Source: Actinomycetota bacterium (GTDB lineage Bacteria > Actinomycetota > Thermoleophilia > Gaiellales > F1-60-MAGs149). Taken from it: a DNA stretch of 64,000 bases. Where the stretch lies: the NCBI GenBank assembly GCA_026392355.1, contig JAPLCF010000042.1, positions 1 to 64,000 of the forward strand. The letters run 5' to 3'. The translations under genes were made by a program, and so were the position numbers. Positions 9,767 through 20,634 of the stretch are shown piece after piece; the stretch's first letter is position 1; the number at the start of each line of letters is the position of its first letter. The notes beneath the pieces are model-generated. The model saw only the letters and a list, made by a program, of their open reading frames with translations. It did no database searches and was not told the DNA's origin.

Positions 9767-10935
9767 GCGCCGACGCAACACCACAGCAGGCGAGAGCTCG
9801 CTGGCTCGACGCGTTGGGTGAGGCCGGTTGGCTCGCCCCGGTAGCCACCGAGGCCGTCGCTGTTGCGGATGCCGCGGGCCGGGTGCTCGCCGTCGATGCA
9901 GCGGCTGTGCGTGCGGTGCCACCGGTCCGCGTCGCCGCGATGGACGGTATCGCCGTCCGCGCTGCCGATACCACCGAGGCACCCACGCTGATCGCTGGCA
10001 GCGACTTCGCACCGGTCGACACCGGTGCACCGATCCCCGACGGCTTCGATGCCGTCGTGCGTCGCGAGCAGGTGTCGCTTGACGGCGCCGGCGCGCAGGT
10101 CGCGGTCACCGTCGCGGCGGGTGCCGACGTGCGGCCAGCGGGCGAGGACGTGCCGGTAGGGGAGATCCTGCTGCAGTCGGGCCACGCGCTCTCGCCGTTC
10201 GATATCGGTCTGCTTGCCGCCGCTGGCCACACGACCGTCGAGGCACGCCGCCGACCACGCGTGGCGGTCATCCCGACGGGCGACGAGCTGCGCTCGCCTG
10301 GGGAGTCACTCGAGGCGCACCACACGATCGACTCCAACTGCCCGATGCTCGCGGCGCAGGCCGCGGCCGATGGCGCGGTGCCGACGATCCATCCCCGCAT
10401 TCCCGACGATCCCCACCGTCTCGGCGAGGAGGTGATGCGCGCGGTCCTGCAGAACGACCTGGTGCTGCTCGTCGCTGGTTCGTCCCGCGGTCGCCGCGAT
10501 CACTCGCGCGACGTTCTGGCCGAGCTCGGCGACATCGCCGTCGATGGCGTGGCCGTGCGGCCGGGGCACCCGGTGCTGCTCGCCGTGGTGGGTACGACGC
10601 CGGTCATCGGCGTGCCGGGCTACCCCGTCTCGGCGGCCTTCACGTACGAGCTCTTCGCGCACCCACTGCTCTGTGCCTTGGTTGACCGCCCGGCCGAGCG
10701 TTCTTCAGTAGCAGTCGTCCTCGATGCCGAGGTCGGTGGGCGGGAGGACTCGGAGTGCATGGTTGCCGTGCGCTTCACGGCCGGGAACGAGCACCGGCTG
10801 CACGCCACGCCGCTCTCGCGTCGCGCTGCCGCGCTGCACTCGCTGGCGCAGGCCGATGGCTACATCGTCGTCCCGCCTGGACCGGGCATCGTGGCGGGCA
10901 CGACCGTCCCAGCCTTCCTGCTGCGCGATCGCTAG
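9763..10935 (+). CDS. moeA: Molybdopterin molybdenumtransferase MoeA
   Basis: GTG 9763; [48 protein letters not shown]. Confidence 0.85.
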   Translation: MSADATPQQARARWLDALGEAGWLAPVATEAVAVADAAGRVLAVDAAAVRAVPPVRVAAMDGIAVRAADTTEAPTLIAGSDFAPVDTGAPIPDGFDAVVRREQVSLDGAGAQVAVTVAAGADVRPAGEDVPVGEILLQSGHALSPFDIGLLAAAGHTTVEARRRPRVAVIPTGDELRSPGESLEAHHTIDSNCPMLAAQAAADGAVPTIHPRIPDDPHRLGEEVMRAVLQNDLVLLVAGSSRGRRDHSRDVLAELGDIAVDGVAVRPGHPVLLAVVGTTPVIGVPGYPVSAAFTYELFAHPLLCALVDRPAERSSVAVVLDAEVGGREDSECMVAVRFTAGNEHRLHATPLSRRAAALHSLAQADGYIVVPPGPGIVAGTTVPAFLLRDR

Positions 10936-10944
10936 GCTCCGGCC

Positions 10945-11601
10945 ATGGCCACCAAGCGCACCAAGGTCAAGCGCCTGCCCAAGCGTGGGCACTACGACCG
11001 CCCCACGATCGACGCCATCCTCGACGAGGCGATCCTCTGCCACATCGGCTTCGAGGTTGACGGCCAGCCGTACGTCATCCCCTCGCTGCACGCCCGTGTC
11101 GGCGACGTGCTCTACCTGCACGGCTCGGCGGCGAGCCGCATGATGAAGCGTCTGGCCGAGGGCGTGCAGTGCTGCGTCACCGTCACCCTCGTCGACGGTG
11201 TCGTGCTGGCACGCGCGGTGTTCGACCAGTCGATCAACTATCGCTCCGTCGTCGTGCTCGGGCAGGCTCGTCTCGTCGACGAGCCGACTGAGAAGCTGAC
11301 GGCGCTCGAGGCGCTCACCGAGCAGCTCGTGCCCGGCCGTTGGGCCGACACGAAGCCGCCCACGCGCCAGCAGCTAAAGGCCACGAGCATCCTCGCGCTG
11401 CCGCTCGACGAGGCCAGTGCGAAGATCCGCAGCGGGCCGCCCGGCAACTATCCCGAGGACGCCGAGGAATGGGCCGCAACGTGGACGGGCGTCATCCCGA
11501 TCACGCAGGCCGTCGGCACGCCGATTCCGGCGCCGGACCTGCCCAAGGGCGTCAAGGTCCCCAAGCCCGTCGCCGACTACGGCAAGCGCTTCGCCCGCTA
11601 G
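10945..11601 (+). CDS. Pyridoxamine 5'-phosphate oxidase family (flavin-nucleotide-binding) protein
   Basis: DEAILCHIGFEVDGQPYVIPSLHARVGDVLYLHGSAASRMMK. Confidence 0.85.
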   Translation: MATKRTKVKRLPKRGHYDRPTIDAILDEAILCHIGFEVDGQPYVIPSLHARVGDVLYLHGSAASRMMKRLAEGVQCCVTVTLVDGVVLARAVFDQSINYRSVVVLGQARLVDEPTEKLTALEALTEQLVPGRWADTKPPTRQQLKATSILALPLDEASAKIRSGPPGNYPEDAEEWAATWTGVIPITQAVGTPIPAPDLPKGVKVPKPVADYGKRFAR

Positions 11602-11954
11602 ACGTCGTCGCCGCGCAGCTCGTCGAGCGTGGCCCATTCGAGCATACGTGCGTGCGTTGCCTCGAGCACGATGTCGGGCGCGCAGCCGGCGTCCTTCGCC
11701 TCGCGCCAGCGGTCCGCGCAGAGGCACCAGCGGTCGCCCGGCTTGAGGCCGGGGAAGTCGAACATCTCGAGCGGCATCGTTAGGTCGTTGCCGCGCTCGC
11801 GCGAGAAGGCCAGGAACTCCGCAGTCATGATCGCGCAGACGATGTGCACGCCCTTGTCCTCGCTGCCCGTGTCGCAGCAACCGTTGCGGTAGTACCCGGT
11901 CATCGGGTCGAGCGAGCAGGCTTCGAGGGGCGTGCCGAGGACGTTGAGTGCCAT
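11598..11954 (-). CDS. DUF2237 family protein
   Basis: MALNVLGTPLEACSLDPMTGYYRNGCCDTGSEDKGVHIVCAIMTAEFLAFSRERGNDL. Confidence 0.85.
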   Translation of the reverse strand: MALNVLGTPLEACSLDPMTGYYRNGCCDTGSEDKGVHIVCAIMTAEFLAFSRERGNDLTMPLEMFDFPGLKPGDRWCLCADRWREAKDAGCAPDIVLEATHARMLEWATLDELRGDDV

Positions 11955-11999
11955 GGCGGCAGTGTACGTGTGCCCATCGCGTCCAACTAGACTGGCGCG

Positions 12000-12920
12000 A
12001 TGCCGACCGTCGAAGAGGTTCTGCGCACCGGGCCGGTGCTGAGCGAGGCCTCGATCTTCGAGCGCCTGCGCCGCACGCCCGGCATTGAGTTTGATCCCGA
12101 GGTCGGGATCGGTGCGCTAGTGACCGACAGCCGTTGGCAGCCGGCGCTCTGGGAGATCCACCGCGGCTACCTCGACATCGGACTCGAGGCCGGTTTGCCG
12201 GTGTTGCTGCAGACCGATACCTGGCGCGCGCATCCGCTGCGCGTGGCGCGCTCGCGTTTCAGCGATCGCGACCTCAACGCCGAGAACGCGCGCATGCTGC
12301 GTGACCTACGCCACACGGAGGCCGAGCGTGGCGGCACCGTGCTCATCGGTGGACTCGTTGGGCCCCTCGGCGACGGCTATGGCGGCGATGTCGCGCCGAG
12401 TGCGGAGGTCGCGCAGGTCGAGATGCGCGCGCAGGTTGAAGAGCTCGAGACCGCTGGCGTTGATGTCCTGATCGCCGGCACGCTGCCAAACGCGGAGGAG
12501 GCGCTGGGCATCAGTCGCGCGCTGGCTGCGTCGACGCTGCCGTACATCGTCGGTGTTGTCGTGCGGCCTGATGGCACGCTGCTCGACGAGACGCCGCTAC
12601 GCGAGTTCGTCGATCGCGTCGACAACGGCACCAAGCGTCCGCCACTTGGCTACGCACTCAACTGCGTGCACCCCACGATTGCCGGCGAGGCGTTGGACGC
12701 CGAGCCGATCGGCGACCGCGCGATCGGTCTGTTCGCCAACGCTTCGTCGCTGTCGCCCGAGGAACTCGATGGGCGTGACGAGATCGATGCCACGGCACCG
12801 GCCACGTTCGCGACCGAACTGATCACGACGGGGAAAGAGCACGGCCTGTCGATCCTCGGCGGCTGTTGCGGTACCGACGAGACGCACCTGCGCGCCGTCG
12901 CGACACTCCTGCGTCGCTAG
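12000..12920 (+). CDS. Homocysteine S-methyltransferase family protein
   Basis: LNCVHP and ILGGCCGTDETHL zinc-binding motifs, TIM-barrel-like. Confidence 0.8.
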   Translation: MPTVEEVLRTGPVLSEASIFERLRRTPGIEFDPEVGIGALVTDSRWQPALWEIHRGYLDIGLEAGLPVLLQTDTWRAHPLRVARSRFSDRDLNAENARMLRDLRHTEAERGGTVLIGGLVGPLGDGYGGDVAPSAEVAQVEMRAQVEELETAGVDVLIAGTLPNAEEALGISRALAASTLPYIVGVVVRPDGTLLDETPLREFVDRVDNGTKRPPLGYALNCVHPTIAGEALDAEPIGDRAIGLFANASSLSPEELDGRDEIDATAPATFATELITTGKEHGLSILGGCCGTDETHLRAVATLLRR

Positions 12921-13408
12921 ATCGCGAAGGAGAGCGTGCCGCTCTCGTGATCGAGCAGCCGGCGCTTCGTCTCGATGCCACCGCCACCCGAGTAGCCCGT
13001 CAACTCACCACTCGCACCGATCACGCGATGGCACGGGATGATGATCGGGATCGGGTTGCGGCCGTTGGCGGCGCCAACCGCGCGCGTCGCCGTCAGCTGC
13101 CCGATCGCCCTCGCTATCTCGCCGTACGTCGCGGTGGTGCCGAAGGGCACGTCGCCGAGCGCTGTCCACACCGTCTGCTGAAACTCCGTGCCTTGCGGCG
13201 CGAGCGGCACGTCGAACGCCATGCGCTCGCCGGCGAAGTACTCCGCGAGCTGCTGCGCAGCGGCATCGACGATCGGCCCGCCCTCTGTCGCCTCGGCCAG
13301 CACGCTGCCGTCGTCGCCGGCCAGGATCACCTGTGTGAGTCCCGCATCGTCGGCCACGGCGGTGATGTCGCCGAGCGGCGTCGAGACGGTGCGGTGCGTG
13401 AGCGCCAT
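12917..13408 (-). CDS. ogt: Methylated-DNA--protein-cysteine S-methyltransferase
   Basis: GAANGRNPIPIIIPCHRVIGASGELTGYSGG active-site PCHR motif. Confidence 0.92.
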   Translation of the reverse strand: MALTHRTVSTPLGDITAVADDAGLTQVILAGDDGSVLAEATEGGPIVDAAAQQLAEYFAGERMAFDVPLAPQGTEFQQTVWTALGDVPFGTTATYGEIARAIGQLTATRAVGAANGRNPIPIIIPCHRVIGASGELTGYSGGGGIETKRRLLDHESGTLSFAI

Positions 13409-13436
13409 GCGCCCAGCCTAGTCCTCGCGGTACGCC

Positions 13437-13522
13437 GATCAGGTTCGGAATGGGGTCAGACCCCAAACCGAATCTCGATCTTCAAGTTCGGTTTGGGGTC
13501 TGACCCCATTCCGAACCTGATC
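13437..13522. repeat. Perfect 36-bp inverted repeat with 14-nt loop (REP/MITE-like palindrome with GGGGTCAGACCCC core)
   Basis: Left arm 13437-13472 GATCAGGTTCGGAATGGGGTCAGACCCCAAACCGAA is the exact reverse complement of the right arm 13487-13522. Confidence 0.95.
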
Positions 13523-14939
13523 AGCGGCCGGGCATAAAGCGCTTGACGAGCCGGACGCGCTTGGCCGCCTGGCCGCTCTGCTCCTCCGCCTCGTCAGCGG
13601 AGAGGAGGATCGCGGAAATGGACTTCGCGGCAATCGCGCGCAGCGGCTCCGGCTCCCACTTGCGGCAGGTGTGGCCCACCCACGGCAGCGTCAGAAGGTC
13701 CGACTCGCGCTCGAGGATCAGGTCGGCAAGCGTGCGGCCGGCAATGCTCGTGCCCGTCAGGCCGTGGCCGGCGAAGCCGCCGGCCATCGCCATACCCGTC
13801 GCGCGGTCGAAGTCGACCTGCATGCTCCAGTCGCGCGGTGCGGCGAACGATCCGCCCCAGCGGTGCTCAATCGCCGCGTCTTTGGCAGCGGGGAAGTGGC
13901 GGCGCAGCGCCTCATCGATGCGGGCAAAGATCGCCTCGTTGTGGTCGTTGGCGTCCTCGATGCGATCGCCGAAGTAGTACGACGTGCCGCGGCCACCGAT
14001 CGCGATGCGGTTATCCATCGTGCGCTGCGCGTAGAAGAAGTGGTACCGCTGGTCGGCAATCGGCTCGCAATTGTCCCAGCCGAGCTCGTCCCAGACGTGG
14101 TCGGGGAGCACCTCGGTCTGGAGCATGTGCGAGTACACGCGCATGTAGCGGCGCTTGCCGCCGGGCAGATCGCGGGTGAAGGCCTCGGTGGCGCGCACGA
14201 TCACGTCGGCCTGCACGGTGCCCTGCTGGCAGACGAGACGGCCGCGCTCAATTGCGGTCACTGGCGTCTGCTCGTAGATCGTGACGCCGAGGTTCTCGCA
14301 CGCCCGCGCCAGCCCGCGCGTCAGGCGCGCTGGGTCGATGCGCGCGCAGTGCGGCGTGTACGTAGCCGAGACCGCGCCGTGGAAGCGCACGCGCTGCTGC
14401 AGCTCGTTGAGCGAGATCTCCCAGACATCGGCCTCGGTGAAGCCGCGTTCGCGACGACCCGCCACACCGGCCTCGACACGCGCGGCCTGGGTGGGGGAGG
14501 TGGCGATGCGCAGCGCGCCGCCCTTGTGCCAGCCGCAATCAATCCCCTCAGCAGCCACGACGTCGCCGACCCAGTCGATGCCGTCGATAAAGGCGCGCTC
14601 GGCACGGCGCACGTTTTCCACGCCACCGTACTGCTTGAAGACGCGCATCTCGCCGGCCATGCCAGCCGACTGGAAGCCGCCATTGCGGCCCGACGCGCCA
14701 TAGCCGACGATGTCGCGCTCGCAGATAACGATGCGCAGGCGCGGATCGCCTTTGGCCAGGCAGTACGCGGTCCAGAGGCCGGTCAGCCCGCCGCCGGCAA
14801 TGGCAACATCGAACTGCGCATCGCCTGGAAGCGGGGGGCGTGGGTCGAGTGCCTCAGGCACGCCGTCGAGCCAGCCCGACACCTGCCGGTAGCGCTGGTC
14901 GATTGCCGAGCGAGTAGGGGACTCGGTCGCGATGGCCAT
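13521..14939 (-). CDS. FAD-dependent oxidoreductase (DAO family, gamma-glutamylputrescine oxidase-like)
   Basis: FDVAIAGGGLTGLWTAYCLAKGDPRLRIVICERDIVGYGASGRNGGFQ. Confidence 0.85.
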   Translation of the reverse strand: MAIATESPTRSAIDQRYRQVSGWLDGVPEALDPRPPLPGDAQFDVAIAGGGLTGLWTAYCLAKGDPRLRIVICERDIVGYGASGRNGGFQSAGMAGEMRVFKQYGGVENVRRAERAFIDGIDWVGDVVAAEGIDCGWHKGGALRIATSPTQAARVEAGVAGRRERGFTEADVWEISLNELQQRVRFHGAVSATYTPHCARIDPARLTRGLARACENLGVTIYEQTPVTAIERGRLVCQQGTVQADVIVRATEAFTRDLPGGKRRYMRVYSHMLQTEVLPDHVWDELGWDNCEPIADQRYHFFYAQRTMDNRIAIGGRGTSYYFGDRIEDANDHNEAIFARIDEALRRHFPAAKDAAIEHRWGGSFAAPRDWSMQVDFDRATGMAMAGGFAGHGLTGTSIAGRTLADLILERESDLLTLPWVGHTCRKWEPEPLRAIAAKSISAILLSADEAEEQSGQAAKRVRLVKRFMPGR

Positions 14940-15855
14940 GCCCGAAGTATCGCAAGCCCGACCCGTCACACTGTCCCGTATCGACGCACTCTCCCTTCTC
15001 CGCGCCCGCGAGGTGATCGCGCCCAGCCAGGACGTCGAAGTGACGTCGCTGCAGGGCGGCTACTGGAACGACGTCGTGCGTGTGCAGGGCGACGGCTTCG
15101 ACTGGGTGGCGAAGATCTTCGCGGCACAGACCGGCTGGCGCCTGTTTCCGATCCTGCCCGATGAAGAGGCGCGTGCGCTGCTGCTCCTGAAGGGCCATGG
15201 GATCGCGCCAGAGTTCGTGGAGTACCACCCGCGCGTCGGCGAGCTGCCGGCGATCCTCATCTACGAGTGGGTCGAGGGAGGGGAGTGGACAACGGGCACG
15301 GCGCAGGTGGCCGACCTCTTCCGCCGCCAGCACGCGATCCCGGCCGAGGGCTTTCGCGAGGTGCCCACCGGCACGCTCGGCATCGTCGAGCAGGGCGAGC
15401 GTTTGCTCGAGCAGGCCGACTCGCACGACGCGGCCAAGCTGCGCCGCGAGCGCCCGGCTGCGCGCGTACAGTCGTCGCCGCGTCGCTCGCTGCTGCACAC
15501 CGACGCCGGCACGGGCAACTTCATCGTTGGCCCCGGTGGCATTCGGCTGATCGACTGGCAGTGCCCGGCGCTCGGTGATGCCGCTGAGGACCTCTTCACG
15601 TTTCTGTCGCCGGCCTTCCAGGTGCTCTACAGCCACGAGCCGCTCACCGCCGCCGAGCGCGCCGAGTTCCTCGACGCCTACGACGACCCGCAGGTGCTGG
15701 CGCGGCTGACGGCGCTCGAGCCGGCGCTGACCTACCGCTTCGGTGCCTACTGCGCGATGCGGCGGCTCGAACTCGAAGATTCCGACCCGGCTGGTTCCGC
15801 GCGCTACGCTCGGGCTCTGGCTCTCTCCATCGCCGACCTCGAGGCATTCCGATGA
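14938..15855 (+). CDS. Phosphotransferase (APH-like kinase family)
   Basis: LLHTDAGTGNFIVGPGGIRLIDWQCPALGDAAEDL kinase motif. Confidence 0.75.
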   Translation: MPEVSQARPVTLSRIDALSLLRAREVIAPSQDVEVTSLQGGYWNDVVRVQGDGFDWVAKIFAAQTGWRLFPILPDEEARALLLLKGHGIAPEFVEYHPRVGELPAILIYEWVEGGEWTTGTAQVADLFRRQHAIPAEGFREVPTGTLGIVEQGERLLEQADSHDAAKLRRERPAARVQSSPRRSLLHTDAGTGNFIVGPGGIRLIDWQCPALGDAAEDLFTFLSPAFQVLYSHEPLTAAERAEFLDAYDDPQVLARLTALEPALTYRFGAYCAMRRLELEDSDPAGSARYARALALSIADLEAFR

Positions 15856-16796
15856 CGCTCCCTCCGATCGATCTCTTCATCCACACCTATTCGTTCCGAT
15901 TCCGGCTGATGCACGATCCGGACTTCTCGATCGTGGACCTGCTCGACCGCGCAGTGGCTGACGGCAACGCTGGTATCGGCCTCAACGTCAATGGCCCGCA
16001 CTATCGCTTCCTCGGCGGCGATAGCCCGGCGCACGTCAAGATGGTGGCCGAGGCGCTGCGCGACCGGGGCCTCGAGGTCGATGTCGAGACGAGCTCGACG
16101 GATCCGAAGCACCTGACAACGCTGCTTGATCTCGCCGTCGCGCTTGGGGCGAAGCACCTGCGCACCTACACGCGCCACCAGGGCCCGCGGGCCCAGGTGC
16201 TCGACGCGACCATTCGCGACCTGGTCGAGGCGGCACCGGTCGCCGAGGACCGTGGCGTGCCGATCCTGCTTGAGAACCACGAGGAGTTCACCGGTGTCGA
16301 GGTGTCCCGCATCCTCGAGGCCGTTGATCACCCCTACGCGCTCGCGCTCTACGACTACGGCAACTCGATGATGCTGCGCGAGGATCCCATCGAGGCGCTC
16401 GAGGCAATGCTGCCCTGGACGCGCAAGGCGCACATGAAGGACCACGTCGTTATGCACGGCATGGTCTGTGGTGTGCCGACCGGGGAGGGCGTACTCCCGA
16501 TCGCCGACATCACGCGCCGCCTGCTCGAAGCGGGCGTCACGCGCATCGCGTTCGAGAACGTCTGGGGCTACACCTGCCCGTTTCATCCACGCGAGGACGG
16601 CCTGCCGGAGGAGACGGGCGGCCCGATCTTCGCGCCGCACGAGGATCCGCAGGATCCGGCCTTCTTCCTGCCCGACGTGATGGCCGAAGTCGAGCGCGAC
16701 CCGGCGCGCGTGATCGAGCTGGAAGAGGTGTCCTACCAGCGTGCCAGCGTGAACGTGAACGCGATGGTCGCCGAGCTGGCGGAGGGTCGTGCATGA
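15852..16796 (+). CDS. Sugar phosphate isomerase/epimerase (xylose isomerase-like TIM barrel)
   Basis: GVPILLENHEEFTG, HMKDHVV; ATGA overlap with the preceding gene. Confidence 0.8.
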   Translation: MTLPPIDLFIHTYSFRFRLMHDPDFSIVDLLDRAVADGNAGIGLNVNGPHYRFLGGDSPAHVKMVAEALRDRGLEVDVETSSTDPKHLTTLLDLAVALGAKHLRTYTRHQGPRAQVLDATIRDLVEAAPVAEDRGVPILLENHEEFTGVEVSRILEAVDHPYALALYDYGNSMMLREDPIEALEAMLPWTRKAHMKDHVVMHGMVCGVPTGEGVLPIADITRRLLEAGVTRIAFENVWGYTCPFHPREDGLPEETGGPIFAPHEDPQDPAFFLPDVMAEVERDPARVIELEEVSYQRASVNVNAMVAELAEGRA

Positions 16797-17176
16797 GCGG
16801 ACCGATCGCCAGCGGCGGGTGCCTTTGCGGCGACGTTCGTCTCGAGATCAACGGCCCGCTGACGGACGCGCACTGGTGCGCGTGCCGCCGCTGTCGCCAG
16901 TGGGCGGGATCGCCCGCCGTCGCCTGGGTTGACGTGCGTACGTCGGACCTGCGCTTCGCAGCGGGTGAGCCGACGTGGTTCGAGCCCGCGCCCGGCCAGC
17001 GGCGCGGGCACTGCGCACGCTGCGGCAGCGCGCTCTGCGTCTTCGACGAGGGCTCCGACGTCGCCTCCGTGGTCCTCGCCTGTCTCGACGACCTCGACCC
17101 GTATCCACCTGAGGGTGTCAGCTTCTCTGAGTCGCTGCCGCGCTGGCTGCCCGCCAGCGGGTTCGCTAACCCGTGA
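16793..17176 (+). CDS. GFA/CENP-V family protein (glutathione-dependent formaldehyde-activating enzyme-like)
   Basis: GGCLCGDVRLEI, CACRRCRQWAGSP, HCARCGSALCVFDE zinc-binding cysteines. Confidence 0.85.
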   Translation: MSGPIASGGCLCGDVRLEINGPLTDAHWCACRRCRQWAGSPAVAWVDVRTSDLRFAAGEPTWFEPAPGQRRGHCARCGSALCVFDEGSDVASVVLACLDDLDPYPPEGVSFSESLPRWLPASGFANP

Positions 17177-17183
17177 AATGGCG

Positions 17184-17205
17184 GAGGGACCCTTGCGGGT
17201 CCCTT
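17184..17205 (+). terminator. Hairpin terminator candidate
   Basis: AGGGACCC TTGC GGGTCCCT just after the GFA gene stop. Confidence 0.6.
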
Positions 17206-17212
17206 CGCGTGA

Positions 17213-17286
<74 letters not shown>

Positions 17287-17429
17287 AGTCAGGGCGGGAG
17301 CATAGCCCAGATCTGGTGAAGCGAGTCGCATATCCGGAACAGGTCGCGGTAGGGTTCCCAGCGGGACGCACGGGGATATTTCTAGGGTGAGTGCGACCGC
17401 TTTGGTCGCGTACGCGAAAGGCACTGCAG

Positions 17430-20333
17430 ATGACTGCGAAGACGAACGCGACCACGAACGCGCAACGGCCGACTCTGCTCGAGCTCGAGCACGCGACGCC
17501 GTTCTCTACACGGCACATCGGCCCACGCGAGGCCGACCAGCTCGCGATGCTGAACGAGCTCGGCTACGACTCCCTTGATGCGCTCGAGGCTGCAGCTGTG
17601 CCGCAGGCGATCTTGATGCGTGAGGCGCTCGACATTCCGCCTGCCGCAACCGAGATCGAAGTGCTCGATGAGCTGCGCGAGATCGGTGAGCGCAACCGCG
17701 TCATGACGCAGATGATCGGCCTTGGCTACCACGGCACGCATACCCCGCAGGTGGTGCTCCGCAAGGTCTTCGAGAATCCGGCCTGGTACACGGCGTACAC
17801 GCCGTACCAGCCTGAGATTTCGCAGGGGCGCCTCGAGGCGCTGCTCAATTACCAGACGGTCGTCGCCGATCTGACGGGCCTGCCGCGTGCCAACGCGTCG
17901 CTGCTTGATGAGGCAACGGCCGCGGCCGAAGCGATGACGCTGTGCTTTCGACACGCGAAGAAGGACACGGGTGCCTTCCTCATCGATGCCGATGCGCTGC
18001 CGCAGACGATCGCCGTGATCGAGACGCGCGCTGAGCCACTTGGCATCGAGATCGTTGTTGCCGATCTGGAGGCGGGTCTGCCGGAGGGCGAGTTCGTCGG
18101 TGCCCTGCTTCAGCACCCCGGGGCCGACGGTCGCGTGCGTGACTGGCGCGGCACGATCGAGGAGCTCCATCGTCGGGATGCTCTCGCCGTCGTTGCTGCC
18201 GATCCGCTGGCCCTCGTCCTGCTTGCGTCGCCGGCCTCGATCGGTGCTGATATTGCCGTCGGTTCGATGCAGCGGTTCGGCGTGCCGGTCGGCTTCGGCG
18301 GTCCGCATGCCGCCTACATGGCCGTCCGCGACGGGCTCGAGCGAATGATGCCGGGGCGCCTCGTGGGCGTCTCGATCGACGCCGACGGCGCGCCCGCGCT
18401 GCGCCTCGCCTTGCAGACGCGCGAGCAGCACATCCGCCGCGACAAGGCGACCTCGAACATCTGCACCGCACAGGTGCTGCTCGCCGTGATCGCCAGCATG
18501 TACGCCGTCTACCACGGCCCCGAGGGGCTGCGAGCGATCGCCCAGCGCGTGCATCGCCTCGCCGCGATCTTCGCCGAGGGCCTCCGCCGCGGCGGCCTCA
18601 ACGTCCTCCACGACACGTTCTTCGACACGATCCAGGTCCGCGTGCCGCACCACGCCGACATCGTGATCGCGCAGGCACGCCAGTTCGGCATCAACCTGCG
18701 CCGCGTCGATCGCGACGTCGTGGGCATCTCGTTCGACGAGGTCACCGAGCGCCATCACGTGGAGGCGCTCTGGGAGATCTTCCGCTGTGAGGGCGACGTC
18801 GACGCGCTCGACGCCGAGACGTCCGATGCGCTGCCGCAGGACCTGCTGCGCACGGAGGCGATTCTCCAGCATTCCGTCTTCCACGAGCATCGCTCAGAGA
18901 CGCAGATGCTGCGCTATCTGCGCCGCCTGTCGGGTAAGGACATTGCGCTCAACCGCTCGATGATTCCGCTTGGCTCCTGCACGATGAAGTTGAACGCGAC
19001 GACAGAGATGCAGGCCGTCACGTGGCCCGAGTTCGCATCGATCCATCCGTTTGCGCCGCTCGACCAGACCGACGGCTACCTGCTGCTGATCAACGAGCTG
19101 GAGCGCTGGCTGGTAGCGATTACCGGCTACGACGCGGTCTCGCTGCAGCCGAACGCCGGTTCGCAGGGCGAGTTCGCGGGTCTGCTTGCGATCCGCTCGT
19201 ACCACCGCAGCCGCGGCGACGATCAGCGCGACGTGTGCCTGATCCCGATCTCCGCGCACGGCACGAACGCGGCGAGCGCCGTGATGGCGGGCATGCGTGT
19301 CGTCGTCATCGCCTGCGACGAGCGGGGTGACGTCGACCTTGACGACCTCAGGGCCAAGATTGCGGAGCACCGCGACCAGCTCGCCGCGCTGATGATCACG
19401 TATCCGTCGACGCACGGCGTGTACGAGGAGACTGTCAGCGAGATCTGTGGTCTGGTCCACGACGCGGGTGGCCAGGTCTACGTCGATGGTGCCAACATGA
19501 ACGCGCTCGTCGGTGTCGCGCAGCCGGGCAAATTCGGTGCCGACGTCTCGCACCTCAACCTGCATAAGACGTTCTGCATTCCGCACGGCGGTGGCGGTCC
19601 GGGCGTTGGCCCGGTCGCGGTGCGCGCGCATCTGCGGCCGTTCCTACCGAACCACCCGCTGCAGCCCGCCGCCGGTCCGGCGACCGGCCCCGGCCCGATC
19701 TCCGCTGCGCCGTGGGGCTCGGCCAGCATTCTGCCGATCTCCTGGGCCTACATCCGCCTGATGGGGCCGGACGGCCTCAAGCAGGCCACGCAGGTTGCCG
19801 TGCTCAACGCCAACTACATGGCCAAGCGCATTGCGCCGTACTTCCCGGTTCTCTACACCGGTCAGAGCGGCCTCGTCGCGCACGAGTGCATCATCGATCT
19901 GCGCGACATCACCAAGGAGACGGGCGTCACGGTCGAAGACGTCGCCAAGCGCCTGATCGACTACGGCTTCCACGCGCCGACGATGTCGTTCCCCGTCGCG
20001 GGCACGCTGATGATCGAGCCGACCGAGTCCGAGGACCGCGGCGAGCTCGACCGCTTCTGCTACGCGATGATCGCGATCAAGGGCGAGATCGATCGCGTGG
20101 CAGCAGGCGACTGGCCAGCCGACGACAACCCGCTCGTCAACGCCCCGCATACGGCGCACATGCTGACGGGCGACTGGGAGCACCCCTACACGCGCGATGA
20201 GGCGGTCTATCCGATGCCGACAATGGGGCCGGAGAAGTACTGGCCGCCGGTGCGTCGCATCGACCAGCCGTACGGCGATCGCAATCTCGTCTGCGTCTGT
20301 CCGCCCCTTACCGAGCTCGTCGCAGGGGACTAG
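17430..20333 (+). CDS. gcvP: Glycine dehydrogenase (decarboxylating), P protein
   Basis: [18 protein letters not shown]-terminus, [16 protein letters not shown]-site region [20 protein letters not shown]. Confidence 0.96.
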   Translation: MTAKTNATTNAQRPTLLELEHATPFSTRHIGPREADQLAMLNELGYDSLDALEAAAVPQAILMREALDIPPAATEIEVLDELREIGERNRVMTQMIGLGYHGTHTPQVVLRKVFENPAWYTAYTPYQPEISQGRLEALLNYQTVVADLTGLPRANASLLDEATAAAEAMTLCFRHAKKDTGAFLIDADALPQTIAVIETRAEPLGIEIVVADLEAGLPEGEFVGALLQHPGADGRVRDWRGTIEELHRRDALAVVAADPLALVLLASPASIGADIAVGSMQRFGVPVGFGGPHAAYMAVRDGLERMMPGRLVGVSIDADGAPALRLALQTREQHIRRDKATSNICTAQVLLAVIASMYAVYHGPEGLRAIAQRVHRLAAIFAEGLRRGGLNVLHDTFFDTIQVRVPHHADIVIAQARQFGINLRRVDRDVVGISFDEVTERHHVEALWEIFRCEGDVDALDAETSDALPQDLLRTEAILQHSVFHEHRSETQMLRYLRRLSGKDIALNRSMIPLGSCTMKLNATTEMQAVTWPEFASIHPFAPLDQTDGYLLLINELERWLVAITGYDAVSLQPNAGSQGEFAGLLAIRSYHRSRGDDQRDVCLIPISAHGTNAASAVMAGMRVVVIACDERGDVDLDDLRAKIAEHRDQLAALMITYPSTHGVYEETVSEICGLVHDAGGQVYVDGANMNALVGVAQPGKFGADVSHLNLHKTFCIPHGGGGPGVGPVAVRAHLRPFLPNHPLQPAAGPATGPGPISAAPWGSASILPISWAYIRLMGPDGLKQATQVAVLNANYMAKRIAPYFPVLYTGQSGLVAHECIIDLRDITKETGVTVEDVAKRLIDYGFHAPTMSFPVAGTLMIEPTESEDRGELDRFCYAMIAIKGEIDRVAAGDWPADDNPLVNAPHTAHMLTGDWEHPYTRDEAVYPMPTMGPEKYWPPVRRIDQPYGDRNLVCVCPPLTELVAGD

Positions 20334-20381
20334 GCGCCTGGCGAGTACCGCTCAGCAGCACCTGCTGCTACCTTGCCGGGT

Positions 20382-20564
20382 ATGGATCAGAAGGTCTCCC
20401 ACATCGCGATGTACATCCTCGCGATCACGCTCATCCTGTGTGTCGCGATTGTGCTCGTTTTTAAGGGCATTGACGCCATGCCGCACCAGTGGCTCGGCGT
20501 GGCCATCGCGGGTCTGCTCGCCGTTGCCGCCTTGGCGATGACGCGTCTCAAGTTCGACCACTAG
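20382..20564 (+). CDS. Small two-TM hypothetical membrane protein
   Basis: MDQKVSHIAMYILAITLILCVAIVLVFKGIDAMPHQWLGVAIAGLLAVAALAMTRLKFDH. Confidence 0.55.
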   Translation: MDQKVSHIAMYILAITLILCVAIVLVFKGIDAMPHQWLGVAIAGLLAVAALAMTRLKFDH

Positions 20565-20634
20565 ACCTACGCACATGGCTTGAATGGCGGGTTGCGGCGT
20601 GGCAGTACGCCGCCGTGGCGGCCGCGTGGTTGCG

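Noticed and set aside
8899-10935. 678-aa single ORF as a genuine FdhD-MoeA fusion protein
   Set aside because: The middle section ([25 protein letters not shown]...) is out-of-frame fdhD; the fusion arises from the 7-bp duplication, and moeA has its own GTG start at 9763.
17287-17429. Possible glycine riboswitch upstream of gcvP
   Set aside because: No recognisable glycine aptamer core could be aligned by eye in the short leader; an Infernal search with the Rfam glycine model would be needed.
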